Source: CAKOSP01 sp964549115
Lineage (GTDB): Bacteria; Bacillota_I; Bacilli_A; RF39; UBA660
NCBI GenBank assembly: GCA_964549115.1
Contig: CAZJTX010000001.1
Location: 1 to 64,000 of the forward strand
Direction of reading: 5' to 3'
Length of the DNA: 64,000 bases
Under the pieces are notes generated by a model, which worked only from the letters and a program-made list of their open reading frames with translations, was not told the DNA's origin and ran no database searches. Below are positions 8,524-16,282 of this stretch, in pieces. The translations under genes and the position numbers were made by a program. Numbering within the stretch: the first letter of the stretch is position 1; each line of letters begins with the position of its first letter.

Positions 8524-9243
8524 CTATGTTGTTTCCTTGTCCATTATAATTGTTACATCAGGATGTAATAACAATATAGAAGCCGGAATTTCTGTATTTA
8601 TTGTTTTCATGTTTAATAATTTTTTCATGATTCTTTTTTTAGTAGATCCACTTGCCATTAATATTATTTTCTTTGCTTTTAAAATACTCCCCATTCCCAT
8701 ACTTATAGCATGTGTTGGAACTTCGTCCTTATTTTCGAAAAACCTAGAGTTAGCTTTAAGAGTGGCTTCTGCTAATTCAACTACAGATGTATGTAAATTT
8801 AATTCCAAGTCTGGTTCATTAAATGCTATGTGACCATTTGTACCGATTCCTAATATTTGAACATCAATCCCACCATTTAAATCTATTAAATTATCATACT
8901 GAACACATTGTTTATATAAATTTTTCGCAACTCCATCTGGAATATGAACATTTTCCGGTTTTATATTAATGTGATTAAACAATGTATCATACATAAAATA
9001 ATTATAACTGTTCTTATGATCTGTACATAAACCCACATACTCATCTAAATTGAATGTTGTAACGTTGCTAAAATCGACTTCTTTCTTTTTATTCATTTTT
9101 ATTAATTCTTCATATAACCCCATAGGAGTACTACCTGTAGCTAAACCTAAGACTAAATTTGGATTATTGTTTATTTCCTTTTTTAGTATTTTAGCTACTT
9201 CTTTACTTAATGATTTATAATCTTTTTTTATTATAACTTTCAT
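8524..9243 (-). CDS. nagB: Glucosamine-6-phosphate deaminase
   Basis: Converts glucosamine-6-phosphate to fructose-6-phosphate and ammonia, recycling amino sugars into glycolysis. Family motifs are clear: LGLATGSTPMGLYEEL near residues 32-47, FNLDEYVGL near 64-72, and GIGTNGHIAFNEP near 128-140. The 239-residue length is normal. The start is ATG at 9243 with AGGAGG upstream. There is no nagA or transporter nearby, so it may be scavenging amino sugars from wall turnover or host mucin, but this is inference. It sits 27 bases after recO. Confidence 0.96.
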   Translation of the reverse strand: MKVIIKKDYKSLSKEVAKILKKEINNNPNLVLGLATGSTPMGLYEELIKMNKKKEVDFSNVTTFNLDEYVGLCTDHKNSYNYFMYDTLFNHINIKPENVHIPDGVAKNLYKQCVQYDNLIDLNGGIDVQILGIGTNGHIAFNEPDLELNLHTSVVELAEATLKANSRFFENKDEVPTHAISMGMGSILKAKKIILMASGSTKKRIMKKLLNMKTINTEIPASILLLHPDVTIIMDKETT

Positions 9244-9270
9244 ATTACCTCCTTGAAATTTTATAATATA

Positions 9271-10011
9271 TTATTCAACATCTAAATTAATTATATTGTC
9301 TAAAAATGTTTTACTCTTTAAATATATACCAGTATATTTTTCATAATAATTAGATAAAAATAAATTAATTTCCGTTTTAAGATCATCTCCTAAATTTAAT
9401 TTTTCTATTTTTCTTATATCTAATTCTATAAACAATTGCAATAATCTATACACTTTTGGATCCACAATTTTTTGATTGGTAATACATTTTTTACAAATTA
9501 AACCGCCATTGGTGGAATCTAACGTCACAATATCTTCTTCTTCACTACACAAAGCACAATTATGTAAATTTAATTCAACGCCAAGGTAAGATAAATATTT
9601 AGCTTCTATTATATTTGTAATCACTAAAGGATCAAATCCTTCTTCTAATTTTAATAACGAATTAATAAACAAATCATATATCTCATCATTCTTGTTGTCT
9701 CTTATTACTTGATTAGTTAAATCACTTATATATGTTAAATAACTAATCAATGTTAAATCTTTTTTAATATTAACAAAAGGATTTATAACGTCAATTGCAA
9801 CTAAAGTAGATAACTTATCTGCTTTATAATATATATTAAAAGAGCCATAAGTAAACCTCATAGCAACTGATCTAAATGGTGATTTAATTCGCTTAGCACC
9901 TTTCGCCATTATGCCAATTAAACCATATTCTTTAGTGAAAACATTTAATATTTTTGAGCTCTCACTATACGATGTTTCGTTTAATATAAAACCTTCTACT
10001 TTTTTTAACAT
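9271..10011 (-). CDS. recO: DNA repair protein RecO
   Basis: Helps load RecA onto gapped DNA in the RecFOR pathway. The 246 residues begin with an OB-fold domain (EGFILNETSYSESSKILNVFTKEYG), continue with a helical domain, and include a four-cysteine zinc site: CALC near residue 143 and CKKC near 164. It follows era by 8 bases, the conserved era-recO pair of Bacillota. Confidence 0.95.
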   Translation of the reverse strand: MLKKVEGFILNETSYSESSKILNVFTKEYGLIGIMAKGAKRIKSPFRSVAMRFTYGSFNIYYKADKLSTLVAIDVINPFVNIKKDLTLISYLTYISDLTNQVIRDNKNDEIYDLFINSLLKLEEGFDPLVITNIIEAKYLSYLGVELNLHNCALCSEEEDIVTLDSTNGGLICKKCITNQKIVDPKVYRLLQLFIELDIRKIEKLNLGDDLKTEINLFLSNYYEKYTGIYLKSKTFLDNIINLDVE

Positions 10012-10019
10012 ATTATCTT

Positions 10020-10901
10020 TTAATTATTTCTAAATCCTAATTCTTTAAAATATTTTTCTTTATCTTTCCAATTTTTAATTGTTTTAACATAAGTTTCTAA
10101 ATACACTTTTTTACCAAACAATTTTTCCAACTCTAGTCTTGCATTTGTACCTACTTGTTTAATGACAGTGCCATTCCTACCTATTATTATTTTTTTAAAT
10201 GAATCTCTTTCTACTATTATATTTACGCTTATATGTATTATATTCTTCGCTACTTTAAAACTTTCGGTATAACATGTAATGCCATGTGGTAATTCTTCAT
10301 AAACTAATTCAAATAATTTTTCTCTTACTATTTCACTTGCTATAAAAGATGCAGGAGCAGATGTATATTCGTCTTCATCAAAATATTTAACGTCATCTGT
10401 CAAATATTTTTTTATAACTTCTAACAATCTGTCTGTGTTATCCTTGTTCATAGCTGAAATTGGTACTATTTCAGCAAAAGAATGATCATCTCTTATTTTA
10501 TCAATGTTTTTCAATAACTTTTCATTCGAAATTTTATCTATCTTATTTAAAACTAATATTATAGGTACATCATTAGTTTTTAGAGAATTTAATATAAATT
10601 TATCCCCTCTTCCATAACCAGTTGATACATCTACCATAAATAAAACAGCATCAACATCTTTAGTTAGGGCTATTGCTTCCTTATTTAAATGTCTGCCTAA
10701 CTTATCAATTGGTTTTCCTATACCGGGAGTGTCTATAAATACAATTTGATAGCCTTCCTCATTATAAATACCCTGAATAACATTTCGTGTTGTTCCGGGT
10801 ACTTTTGATACAATCGCCACTTTTTCATCTATTAAAGAATTTAGTAAAGTGCTTTTACCAACATTTGGCCTACCAATTATACTTACAAATCCGCTTTTCA
10901 T
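10020..10901 (-). CDS. era: GTPase Era
   Basis: Essential GTPase that binds the 3' end of 16S rRNA and controls 30S maturation. The P-loop GRPNVGKST is at residues 10-18, the DTPG motif near 58-61, and NKID near 120-123. The C-terminal third is a KH domain with GRNGTVIKQVG, the RNA-binding loop. The 293 residues match the family. It stands between dgkA (gap of 2 bases) and recO, in the usual ybeY-dgkA-era-recO order. Confidence 0.97.
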   Translation of the reverse strand: MKSGFVSIIGRPNVGKSTLLNSLIDEKVAIVSKVPGTTRNVIQGIYNEEGYQIVFIDTPGIGKPIDKLGRHLNKEAIALTKDVDAVLFMVDVSTGYGRGDKFILNSLKTNDVPIILVLNKIDKISNEKLLKNIDKIRDDHSFAEIVPISAMNKDNTDRLLEVIKKYLTDDVKYFDEDEYTSAPASFIASEIVREKLFELVYEELPHGITCYTESFKVAKNIIHISVNIIVERDSFKKIIIGRNGTVIKQVGTNARLELEKLFGKKVYLETYVKTIKNWKDKEKYFKELGFRNN

Positions 10902-10903
10902 TA

Positions 10904-11314
10904 TTACCTAATCATTACCCATAATTTTGGTATAAATATATAAGCGCAAATTATAACATATGACAGTGTTGAAACAAATGTAGCTGCAGATCCACAATCT
11001 TTAGCTATTTTAGCCAAGTCATGATATTCATCCGTAATCAAATCAACTATTGCTTCTACAGAAGTGTTTAACAATTCAATGCTTAAAACAAACACCGAAG
11101 CTAAAAGTATAAATGTCCATTCATTAAAATTGATTTTTAAAAATATACTCATTGCTATAGCAAAAATGGTACCAACCCCATGTAGCGACATACTCTGTTC
11201 GTTTGTATAAGCATACTTTAAACCGTTAACTGAGTTGATCGCACTAGCAATCACCCTTTTAAAAGTAAACATTTTAGCTTTTCCTCTTTCAAATTTTGGT
11301 TCGTCTGATTTCAT
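10904..11314 (-). CDS. dgkA: Undecaprenol / diacylglycerol kinase
   Basis: Small integral membrane kinase. In Gram-positive bacteria the family phosphorylates undecaprenol, feeding the lipid carrier pool for the wall. Three membrane helices and the active-site segment SIELLNTSVEAIVDLITDE (Glu and Asn of the ExxN...E pattern) are visible. The 136 residues include a charged N-terminal extension of about 14 residues. The start at 11314 is favoured by GGAGGAG 7 bases upstream, even though it overlaps ybeY by 26 bases, and this suggests translational coupling. Confidence 0.93.
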   Translation of the reverse strand: MKSDEPKFERGKAKMFTFKRVIASAINSVNGLKYAYTNEQSMSLHGVGTIFAIAMSIFLKINFNEWTFILLASVFVLSIELLNTSVEAIVDLITDEYHDLAKIAKDCGSAATFVSTLSYVIICAYIFIPKLWVMIR

Positions 11315-11732
11315 TTAATATCTCCTCCTGCTTATTCAGCATTAAATCTTCTTCTTCTTTATTATTATGCTCATAACCTAACAAATGTAGCAAGCCATGA
11401 ATTATTAAAAATCCCATCTCTCTTAATTCACTGTGGTTGTTAGCCAGTGCTTGCGCTCTTACTTTATCTACACTTATATATATATCTCCCAACATTTTAT
11501 GTTTATGTTGTTTTAAATCTTCTTCGTCAAATATTCTAAAAGATAACACATCTGTAGGCTCATCTTTATTTCTATATTTTTTATTTAATAAGCGCATTTC
11601 TTTATTATCAATAATTATAATAGAAAAATAGCTTCTTTTCACTTTTTCTTTTTTTAACGTTTTATTAATTAATTTGTAAACAGTTTTATCTATTTTAAAA
11701 TCGGTTTTATTAATTAAGTCATAAGAATTCAT
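11289..11732 (-). CDS. ybeY: Endoribonuclease YbeY
   Basis: Metal-dependent RNase involved in 16S rRNA 3' processing and ribosome quality control. The zinc motif HGLLHLLGYEHN (H-x3-H-x5-H) is near residues 114-125, and the conserved DEPTDVLSF segment is near 57-65. The 147 residues are typical. It overlaps both neighbours, the VanZ-like gene by 14 bases and dgkA by 26, so it is part of one tightly coupled transcription unit. The usual upstream phoH gene is absent. Confidence 0.95.
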   Translation of the reverse strand: MNSYDLINKTDFKIDKTVYKLINKTLKKEKVKRSYFSIIIIDNKEMRLLNKKYRNKDEPTDVLSFRIFDEEDLKQHKHKMLGDIYISVDKVRAQALANNHSELREMGFLIIHGLLHLLGYEHNNKEEEDLMLNKQEEILNEIRRTKI

Positions 11733-12348
11733 TTAAATTAATGACTCCCATTGAAACAAATATATAAACTATTAACGCAACTAAAATTAAAATTAGAACC
11801 AGATTATATAATCCCTCTTTGTGAAACATTCTTGGTAACTTGGAATGTATCCACCTTAAAATTTTAAACAATATATATCCAATTGTTGCCCCTAATACAT
11901 TTAATATAATATCATCAATATCAAAAGATCTTCCTATATAATATTGAATAAACTCTACTAAAGCACTTATACTAAGGGCCGATAATATCACCGGATATAT
12001 CTTAGAAGGTTTTATTTTATAAGCAAAATATAATCCAAAAGGTATAAATGCTACCACATTTCCAACTACATTATATACAAATAATTTAGATCCCCATTTA
12101 TATCTAGATATTTCTTCAAAAGGAATTATATTAAATCCATGGAAAACATTTATTTCGGTCTTACTTAAAAATGTAAACAAAACAATAATATATAAAATAA
12201 ACAATAAACTTATTACTTCATCATAAATATATATTCTTCTATTCGATTTTTTTAGTTCAAAAACTCTTATCAATGAAAAAGTTACAATGAATAGTAATAT
12301 CATTGGCAACATTTCCATAATTGTTTCTTTTATAATTTTAAAAATCAT
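11719..12348 (-). CDS. VanZ-like membrane protein
   Basis: A 209-residue protein with five or six membrane helices that matches the VanZ-like family: NIIPFEEI, then NVVGNVVAFIPFGLY, then ALVEFIQYYIGRSFDIDDIILNVLGATIGY. VanZ proteins confer low-level teicoplanin resistance in one system, but most chromosomal members have no assigned role. I chose ATG at 12348 because it has AGAGGT upstream. A longer reading from 12375 has no ribosome-binding site. It occupies the position where phoH usually stands upstream of ybeY, and its stop overlaps the ybeY start. Confidence 0.82.
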   Translation of the reverse strand: MIFKIIKETIMEMLPMILLFIVTFSLIRVFELKKSNRRIYIYDEVISLLFILYIIVLFTFLSKTEINVFHGFNIIPFEEISRYKWGSKLFVYNVVGNVVAFIPFGLYFAYKIKPSKIYPVILSALSISALVEFIQYYIGRSFDIDDIILNVLGATIGYILFKILRWIHSKLPRMFHKEGLYNLVLILILVALIVYIFVSMGVINLNEFL

Positions 12349-12406
12349 TTTACCTCTATGTATATTATATAACATTTTGACTATTTTTAAAGGGTATAAT
12401 TCATAA

Positions 12407-12435
12407 CAAAAAAAGACTTTTTGTCAAAAGTCTTT
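12407..12435 (-). terminator. Intrinsic terminator of rpsU
   Basis: A perfect 10-bp stem (12412-12421 with 12426-12435) closed by a 4-base loop, followed on the minus strand by a U-run. It lies 3 bases after the rpsU stop codon. Confidence 0.88.
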
Positions 12436-12437
12436 AA

Positions 12438-12626
12438 TTATTGAAATTTTCTTTTTTTGTGAAAGTTTTTAATGCCTTCCTTTTTTTCGATTCTTTTTCG
12501 AACTCCAGGCTTTTCATAATGTTTTCTCTTCTTTATTTCTGAAGGGACTCCACTTTTAGCAACTTTTGCTTTAAACTTTCTCAACGCAGCATCAACATTG
12601 CCGTTTTGTACAACTACTTTTGTCAT
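12438..12626 (-). CDS. rpsU: 30S ribosomal protein S21
   Basis: A 62-residue, highly basic small-subunit protein. The sequence begins MTKVVVQNGNVDAALRKFK and ends in a lysine/arginine tail, as in S21. The ATG at 12626 is chosen because GAAGGGAGG lies 5 bases upstream and the conserved N-terminus starts there. A longer in-frame reading from 12653 would swallow the ribosome-binding site and the promoter. It is monocistronic, with a near-consensus promoter and a strong terminator. Confidence 0.96.
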   Translation of the reverse strand: MTKVVVQNGNVDAALRKFKAKVAKSGVPSEIKKRKHYEKPGVRKRIEKKEGIKNFHKKRKFQ

Positions 12627-12652
12627 ATTCCCTCCCTTCAAATTGCAAATCA

Positions 12653-12681
12653 ATTATATCATTTTCGAGATATCTTTTCAA
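12653..12681 (-). promoter_or_regulatory. rpsU promoter
   Basis: Minus strand TTGAAA (12676-12681), exactly 17 bases, TATAAT (12653-12658). It is placed between the terminator of the peptide operon and the rpsU ribosome-binding site, so rpsU is transcribed independently. Confidence 0.8.
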
Positions 12682-12683
12682 GG

Positions 12684-12710
12684 AAAAAGCCGTCTTAAAA
12701 CGGCTTTTTT
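12684..12710 (-). terminator. Intrinsic terminator of the double-glycine peptide operon
   Basis: A 9-bp stem (aaaagccgt 12685-12693 with acggctttt 12700-12708) and a 6-base loop. On the minus strand it ends in TTTTTCC. It begins at the stop codon of the second peptide gene and closes the operon. Confidence 0.85.
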
Positions 12711-12871
12711 TAGCAATAATTTTTTGATTTTTTTAATTTTATTGCCGAACCTACTATTTGTCCTAATAATAATACAGTTGTCATCAATCTTGATACAGCA
12801 TTCAACATAGTTGCTGTTACTGCTGCACCACCAGATATGTTAGTTAATTCATAATTATTTAATTCTATCAT
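12710..12871 (-). CDS. Double-glycine leader peptide B, putative bacteriocin subunit (53 aa)
   Basis: A 53-residue peptide gene, read directly from the sequence. The leader MIELNNYELTNISGG has the class II pattern of hydrophobic residues at -12, -7 and -4 and Gly-Gly at -2/-1, so a C39 peptidase would cut after residue 15. The 38-residue mature part starts AAVTATMLNAV, is hydrophobic, contains a GxxxG helix-packing motif (GQIVG, residues 37-41), and ends in a cationic tail KLKKSKNYC with one terminal Cys. Its ATG shares one base with the stop codon of peptide A (TAATG), so translation is coupled. It matches the design of a two-peptide (class IIb) bacteriocin subunit. The exact peptide is not one I recognise. 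Confidence 0.82.
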   Translation of the reverse strand: MIELNNYELTNISGGAAVTATMLNAVSRLMTTVLLLGQIVGSAIKLKKSKNYC

Positions 12872-13014
12872 TATTTTTTACGACATTTAAGCGGGTTAAC
12901 ATATCCATCTATTATTCCTATTAAAAATGTCAATGCTCCGACTATGCCTACAACTAGGCTCACATTAATACCACCTTTTATTTGGTTTAATTCATATACT
13001 GATAATGTTTTCAT
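12871..13014 (-). CDS. Double-glycine leader peptide A, putative bacteriocin subunit (47 aa)
   Basis: A 47-residue peptide gene with a strong ribosome-binding site AAAGGAG six bases before the ATG at 13014. The leader MKTLSVYELNQIKGG is a textbook double-glycine leader (LS-x2-EL-x2-I-x-GG), with predicted cleavage after residue 15. The 32-residue mature peptide INVSLVVGIVGAL... is strongly hydrophobic, carries a GxxxG motif (GIIDG, residues 33-37) and ends in a basic tail NPLKCRKK with one Cys. It lies 10 bases after the accessory gene of a C39-peptidase ABC exporter and overlaps peptide B by one base. A role as secreted antimicrobial or signalling peptide is inferred; the leader and context are seen. 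Confidence 0.85.
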   Translation of the reverse strand: MKTLSVYELNQIKGGINVSLVVGIVGALTFLIGIIDGYVNPLKCRKK

Positions 13015-13024
13015 CGTACTCCTT

Positions 13025-13429
13025 TCATATTATTTTTCCAAGTAATTTTTTATATACTCTTTCTTTGTTGTAATACATTTTAATATCTAATAATTCATTA
13101 TTTTTATATTGTTTATCTAAATCTATTATGTAATCTTGATAATTAACCAAGTTATATTCATCTAATTTAATTTCACTAATATTATTTATTGTGAATTTAA
13201 CCTTGTCATTGTTAATACTCATTACCACAGCATCGTTCACTTTTGAGGTATCGTTATACTCAATTGACATATATAACATATTATCTTTATAGTATCCTTT
13301 CGTAATAAATATTGTGTAAATATCTACTGTGAATAAATAACACATAAATATAACAGTTATTATAACTACCACACTATAAAGTTTGTTTTGGGGAGTTAAA
13401 TTTATTAAATCTTGAAATTTATTATACAT
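13025..13429 (-). CDS. Minimal HlyD-like accessory protein of the peptide exporter
   Basis: A 134-residue protein with a single membrane helix (about residues 18-40) and an extracytoplasmic part of about 95 residues. The N-terminal cytoplasmic segment plus helix and the C-terminal end KERVYKKLLGKII resemble the two ends of bacteriocin-secretion HlyD/MFP accessory proteins. The long coiled-coil and lipoyl-like middle is absent, so it is less than half the usual size. Its start overlaps the exporter gene by 8 bases and the peptide A gene follows after 10, so it clearly belongs to the operon. The family assignment is an inference from position and topology. An immunity protein is the main alternative. 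Confidence 0.6.
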   Translation of the reverse strand: MYNKFQDLINLTPQNKLYSVVVIITVIFMCYLFTVDIYTIFITKGYYKDNMLYMSIEYNDTSKVNDAVVMSINNDKVKFTINNISEIKLDEYNLVNYQDYIIDLDKQYKNNELLDIKMYYNKERVYKKLLGKII

Positions 13430-15458
13430 AAATAACTCTTTTAAATTCCTTATCTAAATTTTTATGACTAATATAAATAATGGTTTTATCTTTAAATTTA
13501 GTTTTTAAATTGTTAATTATCCTCTTTTCAGTTTTAATATCAACTTCGCTTAAGGCTTCATCTATTATTAACACCTTAAAGTTATCTATCAATGCCCGCG
13601 CTAATATAATTCGTTGTTTTTCTCCCCCAGAAAAATTATTTGAATCCACATTAATATAAGTTTGATATCTCATTGGTTTGGTTTTTACTATCTCAGATAC
13701 ACATGAACAGTTACATATATCCATAAAATAATCCTTAGCTACTTTTTTATGAAAAACAATATTTTGATACAATGTTTCAGAAAACAAGTATTCTCTTTGA
13801 GACACATATCTAATATTATTTCTAATAGTAGATAAACTTAAATCTTTAATGTTGATGTTTCCAAATGTAACTTCACCTTTGTAGTTTAATTCATGTTTAA
13901 TTAAAAGTTTACATATAGTACTTTTACCAGATCCACTTCTTCCTTTTATTAAAACATGTTCCCCCTCATTTATTTTTAAATTATAATTGTTTATTATATT
14001 ATGAATTTTATTATAACTAAACGTTAAATTTGATAATTTAATACCATAACCATTAACTTGCTCTAAAGAACCTATATTTTCTTTTTCTATATTCATAAAT
14101 TCGCTAAGTTTCTCAACTGATGCACTGATAAAATTATATTTTGGGATGTTATCTATCAGATTTTTTACAGGTTCTAAAAAATAATACATTAATGCATTAA
14201 AAGTTATAAGCTCAGAAATGGAAATAGAATTATTAATTAATAATACAAATCCTATAGTATTAACAATATATGTTCCCATTTCGTTTATAAAACTTTTTAA
14301 ATTTAATTGTATATTATTGAACCCCAATAATTTATAACTATCTTTTAAATAAGAAGAGGCACTATCCTCAATATAATTTAAAGCTTCATTAATACCAGAT
14401 ATGTTTTTGATGCTATTTATCATAGAGATGCTTTCAATAAATATAGAAGTGAATTTATTTTCCAACTTTATATTTTTGAGGATTTTTTTATAAATTACTC
14501 CTTTGAATGAAAGACCTAAAATCAAATAAATAGTTAGCAATAACAGTAATATTAAAAACAAAGTCTTGTTTAATAAATATAATATTGGTATTAAACATAT
14601 TACTAAAAGAGAATCTAGTAACAAAGACACAATAATCTCTGAAAAAAGATTTTTGAAATTATTTAAATCATTAATTCTAGCAACTATTTCACCTGTTGTT
14701 CTAGATTGAATTACTTTGGAAGGAAGGTTTAAAACATGATATAAAAAATCTCTTAACAAATATATATCCACATTTTTATTTAGATATAATTCATAATACA
14801 GCTTTAACTTGGTAAACATAATTTTTATACACGTTATAAAGAGAAACAAAATAAATGTTTGTTTTAAAAAATGTTTTCCCAATTCAAAATTATCAATAAC
14901 TACTTTAAAATAATAACCAGTAATTATTGTTGTTATAGTAATGAAAATACTAGCTACAACAATTTTTGATATAAGACTTTTTTCGTTTTTTAAAACATTA
15001 ACAAAAAGAGTTTTTAATTTAATATTTTTTTCATAAAAAACAATTGATCTAGATGGGAATAGTTCTATTAAATTACCAGACCATATATTCATAAAATCAC
15101 TAAAAGATATTATTCTTTTTCCTACTGCTGGATCCATTAACGTTATTTTTTTAGGAGTAATATTATAAATAACTACAAAATGATTTAAATTGTTTTCTTG
15201 AACATGACAAATTGCTGGTAAACTCAATTTTTCTTTTAACAAATGTTTTTTATCTAATTTTATGCCTCTTGAATCAAAACCATATTTAAAAGAAGCATCT
15301 ATTATATTAAAAGCAGTCGTTCCTTCAATATTCGTACATGTATCTTGAATAACTTTTTCTAAAGGAATATTACCACCATGATATTTAACAACAGACAATA
15401 AACATGCTGCGCCACAATCTTTTATATTTTGTTGTTTTACAATAAATGCTTTTTTCAT
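13422..15458 (-). CDS. Peptidase-containing ABC transporter (C39 bacteriocin exporter)
   Basis: A 678-residue exporter that removes double-glycine leaders and pumps the mature peptide out. Domains in order: a C39 cysteine peptidase (residues about 1-135) with Gln in QQNIKDCGAAC, catalytic Cys14, His in NHFVVIYN near 97 and Asp in MDPAVGKR near 112; a six-helix transmembrane domain (about 160-440); and an ABC ATPase with Walker A GRSGSGKST, signature FSGGEKQR, Walker B VLIIDEA and H-loop ISHK. All catalytic motifs are intact. It heads the operon with a small accessory gene and two leader-bearing peptides, its likely substrates. The ATG at 15458 follows GAAGGGAG. Confidence 0.95.
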   Translation of the reverse strand: MKKAFIVKQQNIKDCGAACLLSVVKYHGGNIPLEKVIQDTCTNIEGTTAFNIIDASFKYGFDSRGIKLDKKHLLKEKLSLPAICHVQENNLNHFVVIYNITPKKITLMDPAVGKRIISFSDFMNIWSGNLIELFPSRSIVFYEKNIKLKTLFVNVLKNEKSLISKIVVASIFITITTIITGYYFKVVIDNFELGKHFLKQTFILFLFITCIKIMFTKLKLYYELYLNKNVDIYLLRDFLYHVLNLPSKVIQSRTTGEIVARINDLNNFKNLFSEIIVSLLLDSLLVICLIPILYLLNKTLFLILLLLLTIYLILGLSFKGVIYKKILKNIKLENKFTSIFIESISMINSIKNISGINEALNYIEDSASSYLKDSYKLLGFNNIQLNLKSFINEMGTYIVNTIGFVLLINNSISISELITFNALMYYFLEPVKNLIDNIPKYNFISASVEKLSEFMNIEKENIGSLEQVNGYGIKLSNLTFSYNKIHNIINNYNLKINEGEHVLIKGRSGSGKSTICKLLIKHELNYKGEVTFGNINIKDLSLSTIRNNIRYVSQREYLFSETLYQNIVFHKKVAKDYFMDICNCSCVSEIVKTKPMRYQTYINVDSNNFSGGEKQRIILARALIDNFKVLIIDEALSEVDIKTEKRIINNLKTKFKDKTIIYISHKNLDKEFKRVIYV

Positions 15459-15538
15459 GTTTTTCTCCCTTCAATAATTATTTATCCAAAAGAAGTCATT
15501 ATCCTTTATATTTTTTCAATTATAAAAATTGGTTTTAA

Positions 15539-15566
15539 TTGACAATAATTTCTAAAACATTATAAT
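15539..15566 (+). promoter_or_regulatory. Consensus promoter of the gene divergent from the exporter operon
   Basis: TTGACA (15539-15544), 16 bases, TATAAT (15561-15566): both hexamers match the sigma-A consensus exactly. The opposite strand carries TTGTCA overlapping the same -35 region, followed by TATAAT at a 15-base spacing. This may be the exporter operon promoter, so the two directions could compete. Confidence 0.8.
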
Positions 15567-15586
15567 TAAACTAAGGAAGGTTATAT

Positions 15587-16243
15587 ATGAAAAACAAAAA
15601 ATCATTACTAGTTGGATTTTTATTTATATTAATATTATTTTTATTTCTATTTTTAATTTTAAATGGATTTTCCAACAAAAAAGCAATACCTACACACGAA
15701 GCTCATAATTATGGCATTATTAAAAATAAAAAGAAAACGTTTATCGTAGAAATTGATGAACATTGTGAAGAAAACAAGCCTTGTTATAAAAAAATTAAAA
15801 ATGGACTACTAGGTAAGAAAAAATACGAAATAAATATTAACTTACATAACGACAAAGAAATTTTCGATACAATAGGTATCAATCAACATCAACTAGAATT
15901 AAACACAGAATCCTATGATCGATTAGAATTAGTGGGAATAATTGACCAAACGTTTTTAATATACGGTTTCAGATCTGGATTTAAAGAAAATCTTTATGAA
16001 TTTGTTGTATACGATAAAGATATAAACCCAGTTGCGTTTTTCCATTCAAATCAACAACATGCTAAATTTGATTTTAAAAAACAGTTTAATTATCAACATA
16101 ATGAGTTAGCCTTATTTTTCTGTAAACAAGAAGAAGATATGCAAAATGTATTAATTAAATATTTAGTTTGGTTTGATAAAAAAGGAATTAAAGATACTAT
16201 TATATCTGAAGAAAAAGTTGAAGACTGTGGTGCACACCAATAA
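15587..16243 (+). CDS. Membrane-anchored hypothetical protein, possible immunity or accessory factor
   Basis: A 218-residue protein with a short basic N-terminus, one long hydrophobic helix (about residues 7-27) and an exposed domain with four cysteines (DEHCEENKPC, FFCKQ, VEDCGAHQ). I do not recognise a family. It is driven by an exact-consensus promoter, has GGAAGG before the ATG, and is transcribed away from the exporter operon with only 128 bases between. The location and the single-anchor topology make an immunity or sensor role for the peptide system conceivable, but nothing in the sequence shows this. It could equally be an unrelated surface protein. Confidence 0.65.
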   Translation: MKNKKSLLVGFLFILILFLFLFLILNGFSNKKAIPTHEAHNYGIIKNKKKTFIVEIDEHCEENKPCYKKIKNGLLGKKKYEININLHNDKEIFDTIGINQHQLELNTESYDRLELVGIIDQTFLIYGFRSGFKENLYEFVVYDKDINPVAFFHSNQQHAKFDFKKQFNYQHNELALFFCKQEEDMQNVLIKYLVWFDKKGIKDTIISEEKVEDCGAHQ

Positions 16244-16246
16244 CAT

Positions 16247-16275
16247 TTGACAAACTCTTCATATATATATATAAT
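16247..16275 (+). promoter_or_regulatory. rpsD promoter
   Basis: TTGACA (16247-16252), 17 bases, TATAAT (16270-16275): a perfect consensus promoter placed directly after the stop codon of the upstream gene. Predicted transcription start is near 16282. Confidence 0.9.
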
Positions 16276-16282
16276 ATCTATG

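Noticed and set aside
12438..12653. A 71-residue form of S21 beginning at 12653
   Set aside because: The extra nine codons contain the ribosome-binding site of the canonical ATG at 12626 and overlap the -10 box.
15515..15540. Inverted repeat CAATTA...TAATTG as an operator for the exporter operon
   Set aside because: Only 6 bp arms with a 13-base gap in A+T-rich sequence; expected by chance and no regulator gene is nearby.
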